Of a stretch of DNA of 64,000 nt, positions 34,601-42,634 are shown piece by piece. The notes below the pieces were generated by a model that saw only the letters and a program-made list of their open reading frames with translations, was not told the origin of the DNA and searched no databases. The stretch is from Piezodorus guildinii (taxonomy: Eukaryota; Arthropoda; Insecta; Hemiptera; Pentatomidae), in assembly GCA_023052935.1 (NCBI GenBank), contig CM041292.1, positions 90,627,169 to 90,691,168 of the forward strand, written 5' to 3'. Made by a program: the position numbers and the translations under genes. Every line of letters begins with the position of its first letter. The first letter of the stretch is position 1.

Positions 34601-37600
34601 AGGCCATAAATTATTTTTCGTTAACTGGTATACTAGTCCAGCTTTGTTTTGCTGGCTCCATGCAAAAGCCACAAATGCTTGTGGACTGTTCATAAAACAA
34701 AAAGATATGCCAGAGATGGAAGAACAATTGAAAAAATGGGAGTTCACATTCTGAACAGCTTCTGGATTGCTTTTGGCAGTAAAATGGTGCGATAAGCGAG
34801 ATGTGTGGCTGTTAGATAACTATAGATATACTAGATAGTATGCACCAACCTAGGATGGCTGAAGTCAGCAAAAACTGGAGAGAAGAAAAAAAGTCAAACC
34901 AAAAGTAGTGATAGACTACAATAAATCAATGGGAGCTATTGACTGGAGTAACTGTCGTCTGTAGGTTTGATAAGAAAATCAATGATATGGTATAGGAAAT
35001 TATTTATACATATATTGGACTTATCATTGTACAACTCGTTTTGTTTATATATAGCATTTCCAAGTCAATTGTAACCTTTTCCAAATCAAATATAACTTTT
35101 TCCAAGTCAAACGTAACCTTTTCCAAGTCAAATGTCACCTTTTTCTTCACTTCTAGCCTTAAATATTCCGTTTTATTTATTTATTTATTGAAAAATAATT
35201 AGTTTAATTAAAATTATGACTTTTTTAATAATTTTGGCATATCATATCACTGTTTTTTTTTAAATATTTGATATCAAGTTCTGTTTTTTACGAACTAATA
35301 TTTAAAAAAATATTTTGTTTTAAAATAGTTGTTGATTTTGAATTTTTAGAGGGAAGGGATGGTTTTGAGGAATAATTAATGTGTGTTTCAGGTATTATAA
35401 TTACGTTTTTCGAGATGTATTTTTTATCGCTCACGTGCATATTAACTCGCATTTACTTTTAATGTTTTTTATTGATATTGGGATTAATTAATGTGTTTTT
35501 GGGTATTTTAATTACGTTTTTCGAGCTGTATTTTTTATCGCTCATGGGTATTTCAACTCGCATTTACTTTTTATGTTTTTTATTGATATAGGGATTAATT
35601 AATGTGTTTTCGGGTGGTTATGATTACGTTTTTCGAGATGTATTTTTTATCGCTCGCGTGCATATTAACTCACATTTATTGTTAATGATTTGTATTGATA
35701 TAGGGATTAATTAATGTGTTTTCGGGTGGTTATGATTACGTTTTTCGAGATGTATTTTTTATCGCTCATGGGTATTTCAACTCGTATTTACTTTTTATGT
35801 TTTTTATTGATATAGGGATTAATTATTGTGCTTTCGGGTGGTTATGATTAAGTTTTTGATTGATAATGGGATTGATCTTTTTGTTTTTAGTTCTCATTAT
35901 AACGTTGCTGGAATATACATCATTTAGCTGTTTTATTTATAATTTTTATTATTATTTTTTTATAAAAGGATCATTTATAGTTCCTTTTTTAGCGTCCTGA
36001 GTAAGTTTTGTCAACTAAATATTTTATAATGGACTCACTTCCTCACTTGTTCTTACAATTATTTGATAATTTAATTGAGGAATCGTTTATTATATTTTCG
36101 GGTGTTTTTATAACATTATTTGAACCTTATTTGTTATCGCTTTTACTCATTTTAAGTTACTGTTCCTATTTCATAAATATTTGATAGAGGGATCGTTTAT
36201 AGTGTTTTGGGGAATACTAATAGAGTTTATGACATATTTTTATAGCTAGTGCACATTTTAACTTAAATAAAAAGTGATCTAGAACAATGCGCAATTGCGA
36301 TGTAACATCCAGTTAAAAAAAGTAATCAGAACGTGCAAAAACACAACAAATAATTTTTACTTCAAATTATAACATAATATCTACGCACGTAATCAGAATC
36401 CCCTAAAACAAAAACAAAGAAAGACCACTCTATCAAAATATAAAATGATATTAGCACTAAGTTTAAAGGCGCGCGGGCTATAGAATAAGCAGTCCAAAAA
36501 AAGTTTTTTCATAACCACCCAAAAACACAAGTATAGATCCCTATAACAATAAAAAAATTAGAAGTAAATGCAAGTTGAAATGCGAACAAGCGACAGTAAA
36601 TACAGCTCAAAAAACGTAAATACAAGACCCCCAAAGACAATTAATAACCTATATATCAATAAAAAACATTAAAAGTAAATGCGAGTTAAAATACGCATGA
36701 GCGATAAAAGATAGAGCTCAAAAAACGTATTCATAACCACCCGAATGTACAATAATTCATCCCTATATCAATAAAAAACATTAAAGGTAAATGCGAGTTG
36801 AAATACGCATGAGCGATAAAAATACAGCTCGAAAAACGTAATCATAACCACCCGAAAGCACATTAATTAATCCCTACATCAATAAAAAACATTAAAAGTA
36901 AATGCGAGTTAAAATACCCATGAGCGATAAAAAATACAGCTCGAAAAACGTAATTAAAATACCCGAAAACACATTAATTAATCCCTATATCAATAAAAAA
37001 CGTTAAAAGTAAATGCACCGGGGCGATAAAAAATACATCTACATCTCGAAAAACGTAATTATAAACCCGAAAACACATTAATTATTCCTCAAAACCATCC
37101 CTTCCCTCTAAAAATTCAAAATCAATAACTATTTTAAAACTAAATATTTTTAAAAATATTAGTTAGTAAAAAACCGAACTTGATATCAAATATTTAAAAA
37201 AAAACAGTGATATGATATGCCAAAATTATTTAAAAAGTCATAATTTTAATTAAACTAATTATTTTTCAATAAATAAATAAATAAAACGGAATATTTAAGG
37301 CTAGAAGTGAAGAAAAAGGTGTGAAGAAAAAAACATTTGACTTGGAAGAGGTAACATTTGAAATGGAAAAGGTGACATTTGAAATGGAAATGGTTACATT
37401 TGACTTGGAAAGGGTTACATTTGAAATGGAAAGAGTTACGTTTGACTTGGAAAAAGTTACATTTGACTTGGAAAAGGTTACAATTGACTTGGAAATGCTA
37501 TAAATTGCAAGTAAAAAAATACCTTTTTAAAAATTTCAATTGGAATTGATTAGGGAAATTATTGAAAAATTTGGTAAGTAAAAAAAAGATTGAAGGCAGA

Positions 37601-38577
37601 AAAAAAAATTTATAACCCTACAAGATTAACCCAACGCCATTTTCCAAGTTTATTAAAGAAAAGTAAAAGTTGTGTAGTCTGTAAAAAAAAAAAAAAGAAA
37701 AAAAAAAACAGATGAGACAGACAAAATACTACTGCAGTGCCTGCGATACCTGCTTGTGTGCGGCCATGTGTTTCATGTATATGGTTTTTGGATTAAAAGT
37801 TAATAAAATATTTATTAATTATACTTTTTAAGCTAATAATTTATTGATTTATTAATTTTTTTTTAAGTGCTGGTTATCATAAAATCGTGTATGGTGAAGG
37901 AATGCCATTTGTTGATGATCTTAGTAAAAAAGGTGATCTTATAATAAAATTTGAAGTATCCATGCCAATGTAAGTATATATTTCTTGATTTATTTAATAC
38001 TATAATAATATAAATCATAAGGTGTATACTACTACTAGATAATTGCACAGAAAGGTCCCATTAGGTTTTTTCCTCATAATCCTTGAAACCAAGTTACTGC
38101 TTATCGTATATAATATTTAAAAATATTATGATCATCTAGGGGAAAATTTCATTCCATGACATGGGAAGTTAACGTATCTGGTTTTCTTCTGATGTTGCAT
38201 TGTAATTATCTGGTCTAATTATTTATCCCATGATGTATTCAGTGAATTATTTTCAAAGGAATATTCTCTCTTTTTTCTAAATTTGTCAAAACATTTCTTT
38301 TGAAATTATAGCTTTTATTTAAAAATAAAAATGTTTCTTTGAGATAGTTTTTTAACTGTTGTCATTTAGGTCATTTGAAACTCGTGATAGTACATGACTG
38401 TTCCATGCATGCCATACTAAATTTCCATTTTATTTTTCTAGGTCTATTTTGGCATGCCTCTTGTGTTCTATTATATTTCATAGTTTCTCTCACATATTTT
38501 GTAATTTCTATATGTTTTCTCCTCTTGTTTTTCAAGCCATTTTTAAATATTCATTTGTTTTTATTTCATATTCTTTT

Positions 38578-38630
<53 letters not shown>

Positions 38631-41265
38631 TTTACTACAGAAATACATTATCTATTCAGATTATACAACTTCAGTCTCATGTTTTGATATTGGTATGTCG
38701 TAGGTGCCATTCCAGATTTATCTTTTTTTTTTGTCATATTTCATCCTTAGTTTTCTTTAAATTTACATTTCATGTACAGATAATATTTAATTTTTTTTAT
38801 CCTTTTTAATATTTTTGTAAAAACATTAATGATGATTAAACACATTTTCGGCAACACCTGTTTGTTTCTAGATATTAGCATATTTATTGTCTTCTATTTA
38901 TAGAGGAATATTATGTTTAAATATTGGGTTGATGCAAAATTAATGCAGGTTTTTAGTAGGTATTGTAAATACGCCATATCTTTACTTTAACCATATATAT
39001 TTAATCAAAATAATTTCCATCTGAATCAATGCACTTTTGCCAACGTTCCACAAGCTTTCTTATTCCACCAGAAAAAAAATCCGAATCCCTGGACTCAATG
39101 AAATCACGAAAAGAATTTTCAATGTCGTCCTGGTTTTGAAAATTTTTCTCCCTCAAAAAGTTGTCCAGATGCCTGAAAAAGTGGAAGTCTGTAGGAGAGA
39201 GGTCAGGTGAATAAGGCGGATGTTGGAGAACTTCGTAGCCCAACTCGTGCAGTCGTCGAAGCGTTGGTTGTGCAACGTGTGGTCTGGCGTTATCGTGGAG
39301 CAGGATCGGCCCCTTCCGATTCATCAATGCTGGGCAAAGACGTTGCAATTTTTGATTCATGCTGTCAATTTCTTGACAGTACTTGTCAGCAGTTATGGTC
39401 TCACCTCGATTGAGAAAGCTGTAGTGAATAACACCGGCATTATACCACCAAACTGTGACCATAACCTTTTTTGGGTGCAGGTTGGGCTTCGGGAAAGGTT
39501 TTGGTTGTTCATCTTTGCCCAGCCATTGGCTAGAACGCCTTCTGTTGTCGTATAAGATCCATTTTTCATCGCACGTCACAATGCGATCGAGAAATGGATC
39601 ATTTTTATTGCGTGTCACAAGCATGGAGCAGATTTCAAAGCGGCGATTTTTTTGGTGGTCATTTAATTGGTGTGGCACCCACTTGGCCAACTTTTTTACC
39701 TTACCAATTGCTTCCAAGTGGCGTACAACTGTGGATTGGTTCACACTGAGTTCTGCCGCCATTTCTCATGTGGTTTTGGTTGGGTCTTCTTCCACTTTTG
39801 ACCTCAGCTGGTCGTTGTCCAGAGCAAGATGACGGCCCCGACCTTCCTTGTCTTCGAGGTCGAAATCTCCTCTGCGAAACTTCTGGAACCAACGCTGCAC
39901 CGTGCACTCATTAATAGCCCCTGACCCCACACTTCATTAATATTACGAGCCGTTTGCGCAGCGCTGCGCCCTAATTTAAATTCGTAAAAATAAATTTGAC
40001 GAAAATCGCACTTTGACATTTTCGATTCAAGACCTTTGAACACACTGAACAAAACGATTTTACTAAACAAATTCATGGTGGAAGAGAGGGTATTAGATAA
40101 GGTTTGTTTTGGTATAATAATGATCAATGTTAGGATTAGCTTTGTTTACACCATTGGAATTAAGATATTGCAATAGAGGAAACCTGCATTAATTTCGCAT
40201 CAGCCCGATACTAATTTGCTGAAGGTTTTTGATATCTGGATCATTTAATTGAAGTAGATGATCTGCAATAATCTTCCCTTTGACTTTTAGCAACTGTCAG
40301 TTAAGTTACCTCTGTGAGTTGGTTTTAAATGTTGATGCTTCAATTTACCTAATTCCATCCAAATTTTCCAAATTCCACCTCATTCATCATCCTAATCCTC
40401 TACCTCAATCCCTATCCAGTTCCACTCATCCATATGACCCACATAGAAGGTTTAAACGGCAGTGGTCCTGCGACCTCTTGTAAATATGTATATATTGGAG
40501 TTCTAGCACTGGCTAGATTCCCCACTCAATGTGATGTATGTATGTGTATATAGGTCTGAGTGATTTATAGACTTTGTAAACATTTTATTGATTCATTATT
40601 GTATATATATATTTTATTGTAATTTTATTGACGTGTAAATATTGTATGTATGTTATCTTTCTCCACTATTATTGATGTCCGAATTGGGACAGATAGGGAC
40701 AGATACTAATCAATTAAAAATTGTTGTTGAAAAGAGCTTCAATTTAGATTACATCTTTAGATGCTTAAATTAGAATTTTATATTCAATTTCAAAATGATT
40801 TTGAGTAATATTTATTTTTAAAATGCGTTTGAAAACTTGTAATACATATACATCAAAATAAGCAATTTCTGAAGAAAAAAAAAGAATGCTATTTAATTGG
40901 CTTTACATTACATTCTTCAGGATATCTGAAATGTATCCATTGTGTGTTTTAGGTATATAGAAGATTCGCGAAGGAAGAAACTGATTGAGGCATTATTAGT
41001 CGAAGATGAGCAAACTAATGACAGCCCAGAAGGTTTATACAAGTTATGGTTGGCTGCTAAATTAAAGAAAAATATTGTACCTTCAGCTAAAACACCTGTG
41101 CCAAAGGCTCAAAAAAGTCATAAAAGGCCAAGTATTGGGGTAGGGGAAGAAGTTGAAAACCAAGGGCTAGATATTGAGTCTGCTGCTGCTGCTGCTCCCC
41201 TTCCTACTGCTGCCGATATTTGCAAGGATGTACCGATAAATAAAGAGGGCTTATATAAACTGTAA
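16570..41265 (+). CDS. DNAJB13-like J-domain protein (axonemal Hsp40 family), seven exons
   Basis: Exons: 16570-16646, 17630-17851, 19872-20016, 20421-20595, 24595-24766, 37868-37969 and 40953-41265. All introns are GT-AG, all phases agree, and the frame is 401 codons. The order is a J domain (about residues 1-75), a short linker with FFGTSNPY, then the two C-terminal DnaJ substrate-binding domains (about 125-310). It closely follows vertebrate DNAJB13 through segments such as [18 protein letters not shown] and [14 protein letters not shown]13 is known as a radial-spoke/sperm-axoneme protein (RSP16 homologue), so a cilium or flagellum role is inferred. The catalytic HPD tripeptide is absent, with NPV in its place; mammalian DNAJB13 also lacks HPD. 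The tail of about 85 residues beyond the usual end is extra. A different DNAJB paralogue is the main alternative. Introns 2, 4, 5 and 6 carry mobile elements. Confidence 0.85.
17630..17851 (+). CDS. DNAJB13-like exon 2 (rest of J domain)
   Basis: Acceptor TTTTAG; 222 bases, phase 2 to phase 2. It holds helix II with [13 protein letters not shown], where NPV replaces the HPD motif, then [20 protein letters not shown] and the G-rich W-H-P-P-W linker. This is the region that normally stimulates Hsp70 ATPase. Confidence 0.85.
18049..18851 (-). mobile_element. Internally deleted mariner-like element
   Basis: 803 bases with inverted ends CCAGGTGTAGAAGTATGAA, flanked by TA on both sides (18047-18048, 18852-18853), the mariner target duplication. 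The minus-strand remnant (18691-18308) begins [20 protein letters not shown], continues with a helix-turn-helix-like segment, and reaches TRDEKWIYG, the first catalytic Asp. The second and third catalytic blocks are missing. Full mariners are about 1.3 kb, so roughly 0.5 kb has been lost. It lies in intron 2 of the DNAJB13-like gene. Confidence 0.85.
18990..19215 (+). pseudogene. LINE reverse transcriptase fragment (motifs B and C)
   Basis: Short remnant in intron 2 of the DNAJB13-like gene. One frame reads [11 protein letters not shown], the RT motif-B downstream helix of RTE-type LINEs. After a frameshift another frame reads [12 protein letters not shown], a YVDD catalytic motif with downstream hydrophobic residues. 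The spacing fits a non-LTR RT palm. No other part of the element is recognised. Confidence 0.5.
19872..20016 (+). CDS. DNAJB13-like exon 3 (linker into C-terminal domain I)
   Basis: Acceptor CTGCACAG; 145 bases, phase 2 to phase 0. Encodes [13 protein letters not shown], equivalent to the FFGGNNPF linker motif, and ends with [10 protein letters not shown] at the start of the first substrate-binding domain. The donor is GTGAAT. Confidence 0.8.
20421..20595 (+). CDS. DNAJB13-like exon 4 (C-terminal domain I)
   Basis: Acceptor GTTATAG; 175 bases, phase 0 to phase 1. Encodes [20 protein letters not shown] and the [13 protein letters not shown] strand pair typical of DNAJB proteins. There is no cysteine-rich zinc finger, as expected for type II Hsp40s. 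Confidence 0.85.
20805..22965 (-). mobile_element. CR1/Jockey-like LINE, 5'-truncated (copy b)
   Basis: Minus-strand non-LTR retrotransposon in intron 4 of the DNAJB13-like gene. The RT part (22700-22047) has the finger segment [12 protein letters not shown], motif [16 protein letters not shown] and motif [12 protein letters not shown] frameshift near 22065 then moves the frame to [11 protein letters not shown], where the second catalytic Asp of YADD is Asn. The C-terminal region (21879-21190) includes [26 protein letters not shown] and the terminal WNSIP. The frameshift and active-site change show it is dead. The 3' end at about 20812 carries the family hairpin GGGACTTTGTCCC. The endonuclease and ORF1 are missing. 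Confidence 0.85.
22985..23212 (+). mobile_element. tRNA-derived SINE, family C
   Basis: The head resembles a Ser/Leu-type tRNA: box A GGTGGCTGAGTGGGTTAGTG and box B ACGAGTTCGAGTCTCGG, about 85 bases apart. The body ends CCTTCAAAGGCTAGGTAGGG then TGAATAAAAATAAAAAATAA, an A-rich tail. It abuts the truncated 5' side of LINE copy b. It is much more GC-rich than its surroundings. Confidence 0.75.
23224..23495 (-). mobile_element. Diverged repeat sharing the SINE C tail, opposite orientation
   Basis: Begins with a T20 run and then TTCACCCCTACCTTGCCTCT. This is the complement of the tail of the neighbouring SINE C (AGGTAGGGGTGAA). It continues with GGTTTCTTGGGCCAAGGG, matching the GGTTTCTCGGACC segment of that SINE reversed. 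The tRNA-like head is not recognised in the remainder. Overlapping plus-strand open frames are probably accidental. Confidence 0.45.
23496..24594. other. Intron 4 remainder of the DNAJB13-like gene
   Basis: AT-rich intronic sequence with poly-T tracts, including a T11 run feeding the exon 5 acceptor near 24579. Short stretches near 23860 and 24250-24440 are less AT-rich and may be decayed repeats. I cannot assign them. Confidence 0.3.
24595..24766 (+). CDS. DNAJB13-like exon 5 (C-terminal domain II)
   Basis: Acceptor TTGTTAG after a polypyrimidine tract; 172 bases, phase 1 to phase 2; donor GTAAGT. Encodes [19 protein letters not shown], then the [15 protein letters not shown] strand, which aligns with VEVRTLDDRLLNI of vertebrate DNAJB13. 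Confidence 0.85.
25164..25883 (+). mobile_element. Family R copy iii, left half (split by Helitrons)
   Basis: Starts TTTTTACTTTCACTTACTAT and follows copy i closely, with a (TG)n tract near 25301-25309 and TCTCGAAAACGGTTCTGACG. It stops at AACTAACTGATTA, where the Helitron cluster begins. The matching right half resumes at 32665 with TTTTAGATAATAATA. In copy i these two sequences are continuous, so the break is exactly at the Helitron insertion. Confidence 0.85.
25884..26357 (+). mobile_element. Non-autonomous Helitron derivative (first unit)
   Basis: Begins TCTATACTAATACTATAAAG, a typical Helitron 5' end with the terminal TC, inserted directly after an A. It joins a Helitron 5' segment (GAACGCGCTAATCTCAGAAA) to a 3' segment homologous to the last ~90 bases of the helicase gene (GGTTGCGGAGAAAATCAGT). 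The inside of the autonomous element is missing. It ends GATGCAGACGAAGTCGC without the final GGGCAACAGCTAG, and a second unit follows directly. Confidence 0.7.
26358..26817 (+). mobile_element. Non-autonomous Helitron derivative (second unit)
   Basis: Nearly repeats the first unit: ATTATAAAGCTAGAGAGTTT, AACGCGCTAATCTCAGAAAC, the TTTTTGTGTTGGATAGTCCA stretch and the helicase-tail segment AATCAGTATGTTCTTCTGCC. It ends at GGCAACAGCTAG (26817), the canonical CTAG 3' terminus. Internal deletion derivatives of this kind are common for Helitrons. Confidence 0.65.
27764..32475 (+). pseudogene. Helitron Rep-helicase (RepHel) pseudogene
   Basis: About 1570 codons' worth, the usual RepHel size, but split over frames. 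In order: 24-residue repeats (27880-28300); a Cys-rich segment [18 protein letters not shown]; the Helitron-like N domain with [11 protein letters not shown] and LFNQYCVD; the Rep nuclease with the HUH motif [11 protein letters not shown] (about 29733) and the tyrosine helix [10 protein letters not shown] (about 30153); and a Pif1-type helicase with Walker A GGTGKTF (31228), Walker B IIWDEC (31456), [12 protein letters not shown] and the late motif [11 protein letters not shown]. Disruptions lie near 28940, 29345 (within an A9 run), 29460, 29577, 29915, 30200 and 31020, with a stop at 31384-31386. Rep would nick and join DNA and the helicase would unwind it for rolling-circle transposition. 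This copy cannot make the protein. Confidence 0.9.
27900..28290 (+). repeat. 72-bp coding tandem repeats in the Helitron N-terminus
   Basis: About five and a half units of 72 bases encode a 24-residue motif of the form [15 protein letters not shown]. The repeats stay in frame and later units are more diverged. Such R-E-S/T-x-E-x-R-x-x-RL repeats are, to my knowledge, common at the N-terminus of arthropod Helitron proteins. The minus strand is also open across them, a consequence of the repeat sequence rather than evidence for a second gene. Confidence 0.85.
32665..32833 (+). mobile_element. Family R copy iii, right half
   Basis: Resumes with TTTTAGATAATAATATAATA and ends AAGGTAAGTGAAACTCATGT then GTTGCCCGCACCA, the family R 3' end. 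Together with 25164-25883 it makes one complete family R element once the Helitrons are removed. Confidence 0.85.
32834..33780. other. Intron 5 stretch, possible piggyBac 5' flank
   Basis: No exon. Between 32925 and 33120 it is GC-richer and contains TGGACCATGGACTAC twice (32970-33030), a short direct repeat. Part of it may belong to the piggyBac element that follows, but I could not define that element's end or TTAA target. Confidence 0.3.
33790..34990 (+). pseudogene. piggyBac-like transposase remnant
   Basis: Acidic N-terminal segment with EDSSDEEG near 33825, then [37 protein letters not shown] (34230-34275) and LTIDESLV at about 34372. These follow the order of the piggyBac DDE domain (DDE_Tnp_1_7). 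The later part has [25 protein letters not shown] and [20 protein letters not shown], where the expected catalytic DN of this block is VN. Several stops and frameshifts lie between these pieces. It lies in intron 5 of the DNAJB13-like gene. Confidence 0.75.
35370..35870. repeat. ~112-bp tandem repeats, left arm of foldback copy 1
   Basis: Unit boundaries marked by GGATTAATTAATGTG occur at 35481, 35592, 35704 and 35816, giving periods of 111, 112 and 112. Each unit carries ATTACGTTTTTCGAG and TTTTTTATCGCTC. The units recur inverted in the right arm. Confidence 0.85.
36520..37090. repeat. ~112-bp tandem repeats, right arm of foldback copy 1
   Basis: Inverted complement of the left-arm array. 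Units show GAGCGATAAAAAATAC, CTCGAAAAACGTAAT and ATTAATTAATCCCTA in the same order. About five units, some with small deletions. Confidence 0.85.
37330..37490 (+). repeat. 21-bp repeats, right outer arm of foldback copy 1
   Basis: Consecutive 21-mers of the type GTTACATTTGACTTGGAAAAG, alternating with a TTTGAAATGGAAAAG variant. Because 21 is a multiple of three, they translate as [14 protein letters not shown] heptads. A 60-codon open frame (37321-37503) consists of them. No start context or homologue suggests a real protein. Confidence 0.8.
37868..37969 (+). CDS. DNAJB13-like exon 6 (C-terminal domain II, end)
   Basis: Acceptor TTTTTTTAAG; 102 bases, phase 2 to phase 2; donor GTAAGT. Encodes [20 protein letters not shown] then [13 protein letters not shown], the G-E-G-M-P and KGDL segments highly conserved in DNAJB proteins. 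It follows the 13.1 kb TE-filled intron. Confidence 0.85.
38582..38628. repeat. Long poly-T tract
   Basis: About 47 consecutive T in intron 6 of the DNAJB13-like gene. Prone to length error and polymorphism; possibly the complement of an old poly-A tail. Confidence 0.95.
38924..40208 (-). mobile_element. mariner element, nearly full length
   Basis: 1285 bases, the normal mariner size, flanked by TA (38922-38923 and 40209-40210). The imperfect inverted ends are TTGGGTTGATGCAAAATTAA on the left and TCGGGCTGATGCGAAATTAA at the right end read in complement. It encodes a transposase on the minus strand (see 39001-40076). It is the least decayed DNA transposon in the window and lies in intron 6 of the DNAJB13-like gene. 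Confidence 0.92.
39001..40076 (-). pseudogene. mariner transposase, D,D34D, two lesions
   Basis: The N-terminal part carries the helix-turn-helix region ([16 protein letters not shown], then RWFQKF in another frame). From 39762 down a continuous 253-codon stretch holds the linker WVPHQL, the catalytic Asp of [12 protein letters not shown], the second Asp of LLHDNARPH, and SPDLSPTD. Exactly 34 residues lie between the second and third Asp, as in mariner. Two lesions break it: a one-base frameshift near 39925, and a TGA at 39766-39768 that looks like CGA mutated to TGA. The C-terminus [15 protein letters not shown] is intact. All catalytic residues remain, so the copy is young but cannot make a full transposase. 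Confidence 0.9.
40280..40740 (+). other. Possible LINE 3' tail in intron 6
   Basis: A 67-codon frame ends with [18 protein letters not shown] and is followed by a low-complexity TATGTATGTGTATA region. This resembles the 3' end of a non-LTR element only in general layout. I cannot identify the family. Confidence 0.25.
40953..41265 (+). CDS. DNAJB13-like exon 7 (terminal exon, extended tail)
   Basis: Acceptor GTGTTTTAG; 313 bases, ending at TAA (41263-41265). It starts [20 protein letters not shown], equivalent to the last helix of vertebrate DNAJB13. It then continues about 85 residues further with a basic stretch ([11 protein letters not shown]), an acidic stretch and an Ala-rich run AAAAAP. 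EGLYKL occurs twice, once near the middle and once as the last six residues. No known domain in the tail. Confidence 0.8.
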
Positions 41266-41599
41266 AATGTTTTATTTAACTAAATTTTTTTAACCTTTCT
41301 TTTACTTACTCTTGAGCTTCCAACTTGCTTCCCCTCTTTAATAATAGTTTTTCATTAAGTATATATATATTAAGGTTTTAAATATTTCCAAGTATTTTCA
41401 AGAATGTAGAATGCTCTAACATCTGTCCGTCTCCACTCTGATCTGGATCTCCTCTTTTTAGATTTTTAGCATTTGGAGGATTATATTACCTTTTATATCA
41501 TCTGCTTGTGTGAGATAGTTTTGTGAACTGAAGGAAGGCTCATACATCTTGATATTTATTCCGATAGAGCCATGGAAGTTAATTAATTTGCTTTGCTTA

Positions 41600-42615
41600 T
41601 TATGATTTTTCAATATGAATGATAATTTTATAGATAGTCAATTACCAACTCAGAGAAGAACAGTACTTCAGAGGGCAGCGAAGAAAGCAGGATCTTATCT
41701 TCATAATTCGCCAAATTATAGAAAGAATGTAGAGAAGAATAAAGAGCTTTCTGTCTGCTTCATGGACCTTCTTTTGGCAGAGTGTGGAAGAAAGGTATTG
41801 AGCGGGCATTGTCTGTGAGAGGGATCGATCGAGGAACTACTTTGGTTCTCTACAACAACACAAAAAATATGGTTGGGACCACGAAACACACATCAGAGAA
41901 GAATATAAGGTGGTGTGGCGGATGCTTCACACGCTCGCTCACAGATAGTACTAGCAGCGGACACATGGGTTACCGGCCGAATATATGAAGACGTACAATT
42001 TAATAATATTGTATAATGTAACTCATTAATACCATTGTAAATATCTGTGTTCTCATGTTAATGAGAATAAATAAACCACTCAAGATAATTTGACTAGGGC
42101 CAAGACACTAGTTTGGTAACAAAACTCTCACTATCAAATATTGACATGGATGACTAACATCCCCAAGAGCCAATCTGGTATCTCCCTGGGTCAGAGTACC
42201 TCTGCCTTTGTAGTATTATGTGGTCTATGCTTATTTAACATCCTTCATTTTTCTTCTCTCCTTTATCCTTCATATCCTCTTCCTTGCATGAATATGCAAT
42301 TGTCAAGGTCTTCTGATACCATTACTTGTCCATTATATGAGGCATACCTCAACAGTGGCATTAGGTATTCTCTAAGGTTGTTGTTACTGCAGTATACTGA
42401 GTTGTATTAGCCTTGACATGGCACTCGAGAAGGCTAAGGTAAGGATAAGGCAGTTCCAGTTAGTACATTAAAACTTACAACCAACAAGATTCCCCGTGCT
42501 GGCTTTTGCTGATGACCTAGTCTTCTTGGCTGCTGATGATCGAGACAATTGTGATTGACAATTATTAAGGACTCAACTCATATGACTAGATGTATGAGGA
42601 TAGGGGAGAAGCCCT
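41600..42615 (+). pseudogene. RTE-like LINE reverse transcriptase remnant, left part
   Basis: Broken RT on the plus strand downstream of the DNAJB13-like gene. One frame gives LSVCFMDLLLAE (motif A region) and, after a shift, VWKKGIERALSVRGI. Later RFPVLAFADDLVFLAADDRD at about 42490-42550 carries the FADD catalytic motif C. It ends at TGTATGAGGATAGGGGAGAA, where opposite-strand LINEs interrupt it. It appears to resume at 46520. Confidence 0.6.
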
Positions 42616-42634
42616 GGAAGATAAAATAGAAAAA

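Larger units (their letters stand above)
35050..37502. mobile_element. Large foldback (palindromic) element, copy 1
   Basis: 2.45 kb element whose two halves are inverted complements. It starts TATAGCATTTCCAAGTCAAT and ends with the complement, ATTGACTTGGAAATGCTATA. Each arm has an outer block of 21-bp repeats (35058-35150; 37330-37490), a unique spacer with TTATTTATTTATTGAAAAAT, and an inner array of ~112-bp repeats (about 35370-35870; 36520-37080). The centre (about 35990-36480) is partly unique and encodes no recognisable protein. The structure resembles Drosophila FB elements in principle; no sequence homology is claimed. No clear target duplication is seen for this copy. It lies in intron 5 of the DNAJB13-like gene. 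Confidence 0.85.

Noticed and set aside
35370..37090. CRISPR array
   Set aside because: The repeats are long (~112 bp), contiguous without unique spacers, and inverted in two arms of a eukaryotic element.
38375..38809. 144-codon plus-strand frame rich in Phe and Leu as a membrane protein
   Set aside because: The frame is carried by a 47-base poly-T tract inside an intron; low-complexity artefact.
39207..39832. Plus-strand open frames opposite the mariner transposase
   Set aside because: Shadows of the minus-strand transposase; no independent homology.
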